Under the pieces are notes generated by a model, which did not search any database, was not told where the DNA came from, and saw nothing but the letters and a program-made list of their open reading frames with translations. The translations under genes and the position numbers were made by a program. Of a stretch of 64,000 bases of DNA, positions 1-10,200 are shown in pieces. The stretch covers positions 62,001-126,000 of the forward strand of contig QPMI01000399.1 in the NCBI GenBank assembly GCA_004431415.1. Direction: 5' to 3'. Positions within the stretch are counted from its first letter, which is position 1. The number at the start of each line of letters is the position of its first letter. Source of the stretch: Cyanophora paradoxa (lineage: Eukaryota > Glaucocystophyceae > Cyanophorales > Cyanophoraceae).

Positions 1-219
1 CCTTGCCGAGTCGGCCGGCCGCGGCGGGGTTGCTCCCCTCGCGATCGGCCGGCGGGCCCCGGCCGCGGGGTTGCCTGCCCCGCTCCCTGGCGCTCGTGAG
101 ATTCGGCGCTCGTATAGAACTATCCAGGGGTGGTACCGGTGCAGATACTCTTGGGTGGTGCAGGTATATACGTACTGGTTGGAGGCAAGGTATAGGAGAA
201 CAGGGGTATACGTATACAT
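1..219 (+). repeat. 219-bp inverted repeat, left copy
   Basis: This segment is repeated as the reverse complement at about 23788-24006, with essentially no differences seen by eye. It ends in an AT-rich stretch with the alternating motif GTATACGTATA. No terminal motif identifies its family; a solo LTR or the end of a DNA element are both possible. An open frame spans it, but it has no ATG and no recognisable domain. Confidence 0.8.
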
Positions 220-1187
220 AGCAGCTAGCATTGCAACAAGCGAGTCCCTGCGGAGCAGGAGTGGCCTTGGGTCTTGGGGTCTCAAGGCGTGAGGGTGGCC
301 GCTCTTTGTTTTAAAACGGGGCCCGCAACCGCGCGCGGTTATGGGGGAGGGGGGAGGAGAAATAGGGGGGTCCACTCGGCAAGGGTACACACTCAAGTGA
401 GAGGGTACAGAATTGTGCTGCAAGGGTACAGATATCGATGCGGGGCCCAATCGGCCGTCTTCACGTCGACGTTGATCGATCGTCGATCGCGATTCACACG
501 AACAGAGTTTTTTGTTGATACAATCATTGATGTTGTGATCGCCCAAACGTTCGCCAAATGATTGCCAACAAATCTTTCAATTGCGAGCGCCTAATTGATC
601 TGCCAATTACTGCTAACCAATTACTAACAATGACAGGCGCGCCCGCTCTGTTTATGAGTCTGTGAGAATTTGCATTGGCGAAGGGGAGCCAATGACATTT
701 GTGCTTGTCCGTGAATGGGGCGATTGAGCTTTTTGGCCAATGGCGATCGGGCTTAACGCGAACAATTTCGTTCATACGTGCTGTTAGTGCTTGTTAGAGG
801 TGTCACATTTGAAAAGTAGCACCGCCATCGTGCTCCCTAGGGTCGAAAATGGGTACCTAGGTCTAAAAATTTTGTCTATAAAATCAATTTGAAGTTCGGG
901 ACAAGATAGGCACAGACCTAAGGGCCTCTCCTTTCCCCAAGGCCGATATTAATTGCCAGCAATTTGCAAGCTTAAGTTGGCCCGGATCCGGAGCGCCGAA
1001 CTTTCCCGGAGTCAGTCATGGAGCTCGAGAGCACTAAAAGAGGTGTAAGATCAAGATATATATGTGATACGTGATAAATTGAAAAAACTTATATATAATG
1101 CAAAGCTATCTGGCGAGGCAGGTCCCGCACACAGGGCTTCAAATGCAAAATCCCATTTTTCGTCCGGAACTGTGCAAGCAGTTTCCC
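220..1187. other. No gene recognised
   Basis: Low-complexity and AT/GC-mixed sequence. Short open frames exist on both strands (for example minus 524-775), but none shows a domain, a plausible ATG context or homology to anything else in the window. Confidence 0.5.
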
Positions 1188-1236
1188 CCCCTCGCTGACT
1201 TGCCCCCCCCCCCCCCCCCCCCCCCCTCGCTGACTT
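1188..1236. repeat. 24-nt poly(C) run between 11-bp direct repeats
   Basis: A run of exactly 24 C (1203-1226) is flanked by CTCGCTGACTT on the left (1191-1201) and TCGCTGACTT on the right (1227-1236). The layout resembles a homopolymer insertion with a target-site duplication. Replication slippage is the alternative. Confidence 0.6.
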
Positions 1237-1337
1237 CAGCACTAGCCTTCAGCCTGCGGGCGACCTTAACGCCATCGCCTCTAGCTCTGGCAGCAAGCAG
1301 TACTGCCTAGCTAACCCTGGTGTGCTCGCCGGTCGCT

Positions 1338-1362
1338 TGTTAGAAGAAGAAGAGTATGTCTA
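1338..1362 (-). repeat. Short fragment of LINE A 3' tail
   Basis: The minus strand reads CTTAGACATACTCTTCTTCT, nearly the same as the terminus of LINE A at 1467-1495 (CTTATACATACTCTTCTTCT). It is a very short second copy of that 3' end. Confidence 0.5.
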
Positions 1363-1413
1363 AGACACTATAACTGCACTTTTTGACATTTGACCACTTC
1401 TGCCCAAAGTCCT

Positions 1414-1445
1414 ACCCAAACTTTGGGTTTACCCAAAGTTTGGGT
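1414..1445. other. Perfect 15-bp hairpin
   Basis: ACCCAAACTTTGGGT at 1414-1428 is the exact reverse complement of 1431-1445, leaving a 2-nt loop. It lies just beyond the 3' tail of LINE A on the minus strand. The function is unknown; it may be a residue of an inverted-repeat element. Confidence 0.75.
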
Positions 1446-1466
1446 AAAAGAGAGAGAGAAATGCAG

Positions 1467-1759
1467 TAGAAGAAGAAGAAGAGTATGTATAAGACATGCC
1501 CAAGCCAGCCGAACGGTTATGACGAAAGGCGAAGGACCCAAAGGCCCAAGGCACAATCGACAGTGAACCAGCCAGACAAGGGTAGTGAAGGCGCAAACGG
1601 GCGCCTATATAGTTCACCATGTATGCCCCGGCGGTCTGGCGCTCATACACGCAAACCTGGAAAACAATCGGCGAAATCCCAATGCGGGCCTCTTCCTAAT
1701 GCCGGCCTGGGGTATTCCCGATCCCGTTTAGAGGTTTAAACCCCAGCAGAAGAAAGATG
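1467..1759 (-). mobile_element. LINE A 3' untranslated region and (TTC)n tail
   Basis: Downstream (minus strand) of the LINE A stop codon the sequence runs through a segment ending in a TTC-repeat tail at 1467-1485. The last 240 bp recur at 22735-22972 in the same orientation relative to the tail, as expected of a 5'-truncated copy of the same element. The shared part begins at CCCAGGCCGGCATTAGG and ends GTGTCTTATACATACTCTTC. Confidence 0.65.
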
Positions 1760-3912
1760 TTAGAGGTCCATACTATCAGTGTCATCATCGCATTCAATGA
1801 GCACCACAGGAGAGCCAGGATCATCACTGAAAGCCAAAAAGTCAGCAGCAGAGGAAAGATGCAAACGTTTAACAGAAGGAAGGAGAGATTGGTCATTAGC
1901 ATCACCCGCAAATTCCTCAAAGAAACCAGGAGGATCAGGAGAAGGGGGCCGACGGCGCTTAAAGGAGATGTCAGGGGGCAAAACAGGGTCAGTGTCCAAA
2001 GGAATAAAGGAAGCAACAACAAATGACGAAGGAGTCATTGAAAGCAGGCCTTCACCCCCAGAGACAAGATCATCCTCCATGACATCAGCAACAACTCCCA
2101 AGGAAGGCAGAAGTAGGTCAGCATGAGGTTCGTAGTCAGTGAGATCAATGATAACTTGAGGAGAGAGCGGGGGCGAGCTGGTAGCATCAGCAACATCAGC
2201 GATAACGTCAGGAGCTTGCACAGAAGATCCCAAAACATCGACACGGCGACGGCGAAGAGGCGGCTCGTCTTCAGTGTCAAAATCCGGCGGGGGGTGAGGG
2301 GGAATGTGAGGGGGCGAAGGAGACGGAGCAAGCATAGGGTCAGGAGCAGGAGCAGGGTCTGGTGCCCCAGGAGGGTCATCGTCATCCGAGGAGGTGCTTG
2401 TGGAAGAATCATCAGCATCGTCAGGGCCAAGGTCTGAAAGGTCAGAGGATTCCGAGCCGTTATCAGGAGGGGACACATAGCCTTCAAGGTCCTCTTTTTC
2501 GAGCCGCTGCAGTAAGACAGGTCGTGCACTGGCATAGGCAAACTGGGTAACAAGACAGCTAGAAGCTAAGTCGGGGCTAGGGGCAGGCTGAGAAATATGC
2601 TCACAGTGCTCAAAAGCTGCCAGGGATCGGTCGTAAGCACGAGCAGCGTCCAAGATATTAGCGTAAAATGAAGAGTGAGACGGGTCAGCCGTAGAGATGA
2701 AACAGAAGTCATTGCGGACGTAAGTGACTTTGAAGCGAGGTAAACGACGAGGAAGCATGTCCATAAAATCGTCCAGTTTGCGGAACAAGGTAGCCATCAG
2801 AGTAGTCGTCTTCAAGCCCGTCTTGGAGGAAGGCGTAAGGGGCAGCTGTGTATTAGGGTCCATCGCAAACGTAGCAGCAGCTTCAGAACGACCTGCACGA
2901 TAGGCCAGACAGTAGGAGCGGAAGATGACATGCAGTCCAAGAATGCGAACAACCTGCCACTCCCAATTCTGCAGGAACATCCAAGCATCGGAGAAACGGA
3001 CAGAGCCAGTGAGCAGCCAGACAACGAAGCGTGCAGAAGGAATGGGCATCGGCTGGAGCTGCAAGGCATGAAAGATGAGCGACCAGAACTGCTGTACAAC
3101 GGGGCAGAGAACGAAAACGTGCAGCGCATTACAGCGCCGGTGGCAGACCGGACACAAAGAAGAGAGGAGCTCACTGTCAAGCAAATTTGCCGAAGCAGGA
3201 CGTTGAATATCAGAGCGCGCAGCCATATCAGCGATGCGGGACGATGTGCGGAGAGCGTTGTAGCGCAGTGCAAAGTAGCCGTCAAGGACGCGCTGCGTGA
3301 GAGCGTAGCGCAGGTCGGGAATCACCGTGTTAAACCAAGGAAAGCGATCGGTGCGCGCGTCGTAGCCCGGCGGCCAGAGGAACTTTGGAGAGAGATCAGC
3401 ACGTCACTTAGCCTCAGCGGTCGTCGGCGCCATGAAAGCGTGGGAGGAGAGGTACTTGTACACGTCGTGAACCGTGAAACGCGACGGGGCAGCAGGCAGC
3501 TTGTACGCAACCGACTTAGACAGGTGCAGCTCTTCCTTCGAACGATCGTTGATGTTCTCACGGTCAGAGTAGAACGCAAACGTACGGGAAGACGACGGTG
3601 GCAGCGGACGGAGTGCAAGGTCGGAGAGCTGCACCGAGTTCATGAGGAACCGGACGAGTGCGGGCATGGAGGACAACTTGCAAGCGTTCTTAACAAGGCT
3701 AAGCGCATGCGCAGGCACGGGAATGAAGTCGATCGCACGGATCGCGGGCCGGATCGCAAGCACATCGGGGAGGGCGGCGGGATTGTCAATCGAAGCACTG
3801 CAGGGCACGTCAATCTCATGAAAAGCGAGCTGAGTGTCAGGAAGAAGGCAAGCACGACAGAGAGCTACGCCCTGGAGCGAAAGGCGCTCAGCAGCAAGTT
3901 TCGAGAAAGGGC
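1760..3912 (-). pseudogene. LINE A ORF2, C-terminal part, one in-frame stop
   Basis: This is the 3' part of the polyprotein of a non-LTR retrotransposon. The frame is open for over 700 codons except for a single TGA at 3404-3406. It carries a Cys-knuckle of the kind found after the RT domain in many LINEs (CPVCHRRCNALHVFVLCPVV, near minus-strand 3160), with a tryptophan two residues on. After the knuckle is an unusual 250-residue tail rich in Asp, Ser and Pro, with an RRRR cluster and several acidic blocks. The homologous fragment at 8052-8735 has TGG (Trp) where this copy has TGA. The upstream end is cut at 3912 by a retrocopy; the protein continues at 5585. The RT-LINE assignment rests on the knuckle and on the upstream fragment. 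The function of the acidic tail is unknown. Confidence 0.7.
3895..3912. repeat. Target-site duplication, left copy (18 bp)
   Basis: CAAGTTTCGAGAAAGGGC is identical to 5567-5584. The two copies bracket the poly(A)-tailed insertion at 3913-5566 and mark the split in LINE A. Confidence 0.9.
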
Positions 3913-4498
3913 TTTTTTTTTTGGAAAGTCTGCTCCATTCGTACACACATGACAGCAGTCCGCTCCGCGCCTACCGGATACTGGGAAAGCCAAGCTACAC
4001 TGAGGAAAAAGGGCGAGCTCGGTTCTATAGCTTGTTGTCGTAGTCGAGCTGATGCTGAAGCTGTAGCCGTCAGGTCGCCCCCAACACATAATATGCGCCG
4101 GTCCTCAAGTAGGATCCGGAGGCGTAGGCATGCTGAGCTACACGGTCCTAGATGCCCTCTTGCAGGTTCTAAAACATGGCCGCGGGTCGCTCGTGAGGGG
4201 GGGAGTTGAGAGAGGAGGTGGGGAGGGAGAGATGGGAGGGTAGGTTCAGGTTGTTGCGCTGGGTCTTGAATCGCCACGGGTGCGGCAGGGTGTTGGGAGC
4301 AGGTCGTCGCTGGCTGAACGTGGGGAGCCGAAGCTCCTAAACCTCGGCCTTACGGGCCCGGCTGGGCCCTGCCGACGCCGCGTTCGAGTCTCCTCCAGCT
4401 TGGCCTCCTCCCGCTCCCGTCGCCGCCGTGGGGTCCTGAGCGGGCGCGTCCTTACCTATGCGCGCACCCTCGTCCTAGCCCCGCCCCCCCCACTCCGA

Positions 4499-4522
4499 CC
4501 CCCCCCCCCCCCCCCCCCCCCC
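4499..4522. repeat. 24-nt poly(C) run
   Basis: Uninterrupted run of 24 C, the same length as the runs at 1203-1226 and 55152-55175. It lies in a C-rich stretch inside the retrocopy. Confidence 0.9.
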
Positions 4523-4872
4523 TCCCTCCTATCTAATATGCCTAGTCTAGGTCACCGGCCGAAGGCAAAAAACTTTCATCAAAAAAATTCCTTCGTTGAG
4601 ACAGAGGGGCGGGCCCAGGTGAGGGAGCCTTATTGGTTCAGGACAGGTGAGGGCGCGGCCCCGGAAAGGCTAGGTGGTAAGAAGAGAAAAAAAAGGGGAG
4701 GTAAATTCTCCCTTGAAATGGAACGTGGATGTCGACATGACTTAGCCGAGAAAGAAAGTGAAAGGGCCAGTACGAAAGTGAGGGTGAGTGAAACTAGCTC
4801 GAGGGCAGTTGCCCAGGAAAGCGGTCGCGGATCTGCACTGACTATCTAGAAAGGAAAAGAAAAGATGTCGGG

Positions 4873-5544
4873 CTACGCCGCCGACTGGAAGTGGCGCTTG
4901 ACTGCGTCGGCCGCGGCCGCGTACGCGGCCTTCGCGGCCAGCTTGCGCTTGCTCTCCCGGAAGGTCTGCTGGCGCGGGGCAGGCGGCGGCATGGCCGTGG
5001 CGGCCGCGGCGGCCGGCCCCATGGAGAGGATGGCCCGGCGGACGGCCTCCTGGAACTCGGGGGACGCGGAAGCGGGGATTTCGCCAGTTGCTGCGGCGGC
5101 GGCGAGGCGCTCGGCCGCGCGACGCTCCTGGCGGCGAATCTGCAGGCGTGGCGTCGGCGAAGCGGCGCGCACGCGCGCGCTAGTCGGAGTGCTAGTCGGG
5201 GCGCGCGCGCGCTCTAGTCGAGGCATGCGCACGCGTTAACCATGCGCGTTACACACCTTAGAAGGAGGCTGGTGCCTGCGCGGCTGCGCCTGGACCGGCC
5301 GCTGCATCTCGAGGAGGCTGAAGCGGCGGACGGCGCTGCTCGTGGTGCTCACGGAGGCCGACGAGGAGACGGAGGCGCGGTCGTCGTCGTCGCTGCCGGC
5401 ATCGTCGTCGGCGTTGACGGCGGCGCGCGTGCGCGCGACTTTTGACGCGAAGGTGTCGATGGCCAAGCGCTCGGCCGCCGCCCGCGCCGCGTTGGCCGCC
5501 GCTTTCGCCGCTGCGGACCCCGGGGCCGCGCCGTACGCACGCAC
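4873..5544 (-). pseudogene. Ala-rich reading frame inside the retrocopy
   Basis: A frame of 224 codons interrupted by one TAA at 5236-5238. The upstream part is an Ala/Arg-rich segment, then a short acidic block (DDDDR) and a Ser-rich stretch. The downstream part is Ala/Arg-rich and ends in a basic, probably helical segment (FRESKRKLAAKAAYAAAADA). No domain is recognised. The frame continues upstream without a stop to the start of the insertion, so the N-terminus may be missing. It could be the coding part of a retroposed mRNA; the GC-rich composition means an open frame by chance is also possible. Confidence 0.35.
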
Positions 5545-5566
5545 CGCCTTCTTAGCCGCGTTGTCT

Positions 5567-5584
5567 CAAGTTTCGAGAAAGGGC
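5567..5584. repeat. Target-site duplication, right copy (18 bp)
   Basis: Exact second copy of 3895-3912, adjoining the 5' end of the retrocopy. Confidence 0.9.
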
Positions 5585-6600
5585 CAATAGCGAGACCTCC
5601 AGGTTCGTGTTTCCAGTCTGCAGTTTTACCACAACGCCAAACCTCTGCGCAAGTCGATTATTGAGCGCATGCAGCTGGTCGCGCAGTTGCTCAGGATAGG
5701 AGGGCTCGACATAGAGGGTATGTTCTCCAGAGAAATCCCAAAATTGATAGTTGAAACGGAAGCCGAGACGGAAGAGCAAGGTGAATGTGAAGTCACGCTC
5801 ATAGTACGTGTCTTTCTTATATCAGGGGTGCATGATCGGCATACGCAGGAAATCCCAGGCGCAGCGGGGCTTCTTGACATCGAAAATAGTCCGCCAGGCT
5901 TCGAAGATGGCAAAGAATGGGTCAGCAGGCGGAGGCCACAATGGCATCACCAGGCGATCAGTCCATTTAAGAAAAGGGAGCCAGAGCCCGAAACTACCAT
6001 TCTCCGTGAAAGCCTCAATAATTTCTCGGCCAAGAAGAGCTGCCGGGGAAGCAAGCCACGATTCCAAAGAGTTTGCGGCAAAGGCCAGCTGGAAGTGTTC
6101 AGGGGAGGGTGCTCCGAGACCACCGAGAGATACAGGCCGACACGAAGCAGTGGTCATGCCCTGATGGGGTAAGATGAACGCACCGGAATTCGAAGAACGC
6201 TTCCAGACGAAGGTCTGTAGGGATTTTGAGATAGCCCGGAGAATAAGAGGGGGTGCTGGAACTGCCCGAATATAGAAGCTCAACACGCCCTGACAGAAGG
6301 CATAGGGTATGCAACCCCGTCCAAGAAGGGAGGACTGGAAATCAACAGCTGTCTCCGTAAAGAAGGTCGCTTTATGCTGAATCATGTTCCATGATTGATG
6401 ATGCTCACGATCAAGAAGGAGCTGATGCGGGAAACCCAGCTGCTTATGGCAGGCGGGGTTGAGCTCAGCAAGCAAGACTGGGGGCTCTCAAGACGAAGAG
6501 CGACCTGCTTGCGGGAATAGCAATCAGGGGGCTGCAAACGAGGCTAAGGTCTACATCAAGACCGACAGCTACGAGGGTGCTGGCCTCTGGGCGCCTCAAG
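5585..6600 (-). pseudogene. LINE A ORF2, post-RT region
   Basis: The minus-strand reading has the layout seen after the polymerase domain in L1-type LINE proteins: a segment about assembling the chain (GVLSFYIRAVPAPPLILRAI), an aromatic/basic helix (LQTFVWKRSS) and a Gly-Gly-Leu-Gly motif followed by Ala/Phe/Leu-rich helices (LGGLGAPSPEHFQLAFAANS). The main open piece is 5822-6475; a second piece in another frame (5552-5779) carries on towards the retrocopy breakpoint, so at least one frameshift is present. It joins 1760-3912 once the retrocopy at 3913-5566 is set aside. The RT catalytic core is not in the window, so the 5' end of LINE A is missing or was replaced at about 6600-7070. Confidence 0.6.
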
Positions 6601-6981
6601 GGACGGTGTGGGCGGGAAAACGCGAAATGAGGCGGCTCGGACACCGCGCTTGTTTGCGAAAACGCGTATGGGTACGCCAGTACAAGTTGACTACTTGGAT
6701 CAAATTCGGAGTTTGAGACTTAACTGCAAAATTCAGGGCTCGAACAGCCGGCTCGCTAACCTCAGATACCCATTAACTCACTTGGCTTAATTCTCGCACG
6801 CGATAGACTCAGAGATCTGGATCAGGATCGTATGCTGGAGATATCTGATTTCGAATATACTGCCGGCCGTACACTCTAGTTGAATACAATTGGATGCCTG
6901 AATAGCGATCAGGGGGCTGCAAACGAGGCTAAGGTCTACATCAAGACCGACAGCTACGAGGGTGCTGGCCTCTGGGCGCCT
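6522..6981. repeat. 78-bp direct repeat, copies 6522-6598 and 6905-6981
   Basis: The stretch starting CAGGGGGCTGCAAACGAGGC and ending GGCCTCTGGGCGCCTC occurs twice, 383 bp apart, with one mismatch seen. It appears to be LINE A coding sequence on the minus strand. It may mark a local duplication at the ragged 5' end of the element. Confidence 0.75.
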
Positions 6982-7127
6982 CCGATGCGAACGAAATGAA
7001 ATGAAGAGAAGCGGCATCCAATGAATAGAATAAGATTTGGACATGGTGTGAGAGAAAACTCGGGACTGCCGCACCGGGGGCGACTCAAGCGTGCTGCCCG
7101 GAGCAGAATCACGCCCCCGGCGGGTCG

Positions 7128-8051
7128 CTAGCGGTGGGGGGAAAACCGGGCAAAACCCCTACCGCGCCCGAGCTCCGGCGGCACGCCGCCGCTGCGAGGT
7201 TGAGGCTGCCTGGGGAGCGAGCTCGAGGCCGGCCCCTGCCAGGGCTGCAGCTGCGGGGCCGGAAGCTGGCCAGATAGAGGAGCGGAGGCGGAGGATGGAT
7301 TCTGGGGGAGTGCGAATATAGACCAGGAAGGCGTCGCTCTTCCAGCGACCAAGGAGCTGAATGGCGTAGGCCGGCATGCCGGCCTCCGCAGCCGCCGTCG
7401 CTGCGCCGATTCGGAAGGAGTGGGGCTGAAGGTGCTGGGCTGCAGGAACTTTTGCGGCGACGAGCCAGGACACGAGGGCGGCCGAGAAGGCAGAGCGATG
7501 GAGGGGCCGCCCATCGCCGTGGCAGAACAGGAAGTCGCCCGGGCAGTGGGCGAAGGCGTCGACAAGGCGGCGGAGGGCGCAGTGGGCGCACACGGGATCG
7601 TCGACGTGAGGCAGGTCGACGTCGACGCCACTCCAAGCCTGGTCGGTCTTCGAGGCCTTGAGGCGGAGGCGGGCAAAGGGTGGGGTCGCTGGGGATTCGT
7701 GAAAGGAGAGATCGCGGCGGAGAAAGAGGCGGGTGGGGTCGGCAGGAGAGCGTGTGGCGCAGATTTTGCCTGCGTGAAGGAAGCCGAAGAAGGCCGTGGA
7801 GAAGGTGGTGGCGAGGAGGAGGGAATCGTGGGGGCCGTTTGGTTCTGTAAGAGACTGCTGCAGGAGGCGGGAGAGGATCTCGGGAGTGATCGGGAGGCGT
7901 CGAGGGCGGTCAGAGGCCGGAGAGGCGTGCTCAATGCCCTTGAGGGCGCGCTGGAGGCGAGGGGAGGAGGACATGAAGGTGCGGAAGCCGGAGTCGACGT
8001 GCAAGGACTGCACGGCATACATGTAGGTGCGGACGGAGCTAGGAGCGACCC
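7128..8051 (-). pseudogene. Tyrosine recombinase, N-terminally truncated (DIRS/Crypton type)
   Basis: Protein of a tyrosine-recombinase transposon. Read on the minus strand it has the end of the SAM-like core-binding domain (SSVRTYMYAVQSLH) followed by the catalytic domain: FFGFLHAGKI, a lysine in the beta-hairpin (RLRLKASKTD), the H-x-x-R box (HSFRIGAATAAAEAG), GRWKSDAF and the nucleophile tyrosine in VYIRTP. The order R-K-HxxR-H/W-Y is kept, but where the first catalytic Arg usually stands (GFLRxGE) there is His, so this copy is probably inactive. The coding sequence is cut at 8051, where an inverted LINE A fragment starts, removing most of the N-terminal domain. The C-terminal tail is Ala/Arg-rich. 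No RT lies beside it, so DIRS and Crypton cannot be told apart. Confidence 0.75.
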
Positions 8052-8735
8052 GCATGCGCTTAGCCTTGTTAAGAACGCTTGCAAGTTGTCCTCCATGCCT
8101 GCCCTCGTCCGGTTCCTCATGAACTCGGTACAGCTTTCCGACCTTGCACTCCGTCCGCTGCCACCGTCGTCTTCCCGTACGTTTGCGTTCTACTCTGACC
8201 GCGAGAACATCAACGATCGTTTAAAGGAAGAGCTGCGCCTCTCTAAGTCGGTTGTGCACAAGCTGCCTGATGCCCCGTCGTGTTTCACGGTTCACGACGT
8301 GTACAAGTACCTCTCCTCCCACGCTTTCATGGTGCCGACGACCGCTGAGACTAAGTGGCGTGCTGATCTCTCTCCAAAGTTCCTCTGGCCGCCGGGCTAC
8401 GACGCGCGCACCGATCGCTTTCCTTGGTTTAACACGGTGATTCCCGACCTGCGCTACGCTCTCACGCAGCGCGTCCTTGACGGCTACTTTGCACTGCGCT
8501 ACAACGCTCTCCGCACATCGTCCCGCATCGCTGATATGGCTGCGCGCTCTGATATTCAACGTCCTGCTTCGGCAAATTTGCTTGACAGTGAGCTCCTCTC
8601 TTCTTTGTGTCCGGTCTGCCACCGGCGCTGTAATGCGCTGCACGTTTTCGTTCTCTGCCCCGTTGTACAGCAGTTCTGGTCGCTCATCTTTCATGCCTTG
8701 CAGCTCCAGCCGATGCCCATTCCTTCTGCACGGAC
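8052..8735 (+). mobile_element. Inverted internal fragment of LINE A
   Basis: This is the reverse complement of about 3030-3711, with roughly a dozen substitutions. It is an internal ORF2 piece that includes the Cys-knuckle and has neither the LINE 3' tail nor a 5' end. Unlike the other copy it is open throughout and has Trp at the position of the TGA. It abuts the recombinase relic on the left and the RT of LINE B on the right with no visible target duplication. Confidence 0.85.
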
Positions 8736-10200
8736 TTTACCTACGTAAACGTCCAAAAACCATCCGCCCATTCTCTCGGTGGGACCCCGGTAGCAACGTG
8801 CTCGAGCCCTCGAAGGAATTTAAGCTTCTCGGACTTCGTATGACCGCAAATCTTTCGCGCGGCCCCCAGCTCCGCCACCTGCAAGCCATCAGCCGCACGA
8901 CCGCCGCCATAATATCGAAGAAACCCCCGGGGCCTCACGGCCGCGGAGAGCGTCTACATTATTAACCACATAATTATCGCCCGGATTGCGTACTGCTTCA
9001 AGGCCTTTACCCTGACGCAGGCTGAAGCGAAGTCCCTTGATGCGATCTGGCTCACAACAGTTAAACACCATGCAGGGCTAAGCCGCTCATTGCCCAATGC
9101 CGCTCTCTTCTGTAAAGGGCTCTACGGGCTGCATCGTGTAGAGGACGTCCAAGCTTGGACCCAGCTCCTCGACGAAAATATTCGATTCGTCCACCCAGTG
9201 CTCGCGCCCTTCCTACAACATCGCATCGCAGCAGCACAGGAAATGCTCGGACTCCCGCTGCTTCCGCACACGTATACGCAGCTGAAGCCCTCGCCGGCAA
9301 TGCGTCGCTACCATCTTTGCCTGAGCCTCATCCCACAACTGCACCGCCGGGGCTACTCGATCGACTCTGTCCTGCCCGGCTCCTGGGCGGCAACCCTTCC
9401 CTCGCCGCGGTTGCAGAGACACTATGTCATCACTGCCCACCTCCCGTGGGCCCTCCTACGCACAGCGGGCCCCACCCTCTGGAAGTACGACCTCCTCACC
9501 ACGGCCGACCTCACCGGAGTCACAACCTCTCCGCTCTCCTGGGCCACGCTCTGGGCCTCCGGACGCGTCCCCCGGGAAGCCCGCCGCCCCCCTCCCTGGT
9601 ATCCCGACGTACTTCATGCCATTAGCGCCGACGTGACAGAAATGCCTCTCCGCCTCGCCCACCCTATGCCCCTTGCCGACGGTGACCGCCCACCAGACCA
9701 GGCCCGGACCCGCGGCCAGCTCTCCCTCCCCGAGCTTGGCTTCTTCGAGCAAAAAGTTCGCCTGCGGTCAATAGTCTGGACCTCCTCCGGCCTCCTTGCC
9801 GAAGTCCGTGGGTTCTGCAAATTTACAGAAGACGGCGTTACCTACCACGCGGTTACGCTGCATCACTTTACGCTACACGCCCAAGCTCGCCTGGGCGCTG
9901 CATCGGGCACTTACCGACGCTGCACAGCGGACTCGCGCTGCGAGTGGCAATACTGGGAGGACTCGGACGAAGCCCTCGCAATGCGACGCCAAATCGGCCA
10001 CTCCGAAAAAGATTCCGGGGAATGCACCTGGACTGAATATCTGACTCATGTTACCCTAGTACGGGGCGTCCGACGCCTCCAATCCCGGTCAACCAAGCGT
10101 ACTGGCGAACTGCTTGAAGTCAGCCACAAAGACGCAGCCTGGTGGAACGAATTGAGGATACGCTCTTCCTCCCTCCTTGGAAGCAATCTGGAAATTTGCC
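8736..10200 (+). pseudogene. LINE B reverse transcriptase, C-terminal part
   Basis: Frameshifted remains of a non-LTR retrotransposon ORF2. The first bases encode TDFTYVNVQ, matching SKTEFTYNN just after the polymerase centre of LINE C (51528-51550). Next is the thumb-like segment FKLLGLRMTANLS, against FKLLGVYLTANLS in LINE C, then IARIAYCFKAF and LDAIWLTTVKHHAGLS. The main open stretch is 9090-10286. The RT catalytic motifs are missing because the element starts abruptly at 8736, fused to the LINE A fragment. At least two frameshifts are needed across the join at about 8770 and 8950. LINE B and LINE C are related but clearly distinct families. Confidence 0.75.

Larger units (their letters stand above)
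3913..5566 (-). mobile_element. Poly(A)-tailed retrocopy inserted in LINE A
   Basis: A 1654-bp insertion lies between two identical 18-bp direct repeats. On the minus strand it ends in ten A residues (3913-3922), so it has the hallmarks of target-primed reverse transcription of a polyadenylated transcript. It carries an Ala-rich reading frame near its 5' end (5544 down to 4873) and a 24-nt poly(G) run on that strand (4499-4522). It has no RT, endonuclease or LINE 3' tail, so it is either a processed pseudogene of a cellular transcript or a non-autonomous retroposon. Its poly(A) tail differs from the (TTC)n and (CT)n tails of the other retroelements here. Confidence 0.75.

Noticed and set aside
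7420-8748. 442-codon plus-strand frame
   Set aside because: Its first half is the antisense of the tyrosine recombinase and its second half is the LINE A fragment, so it is a chance fusion.
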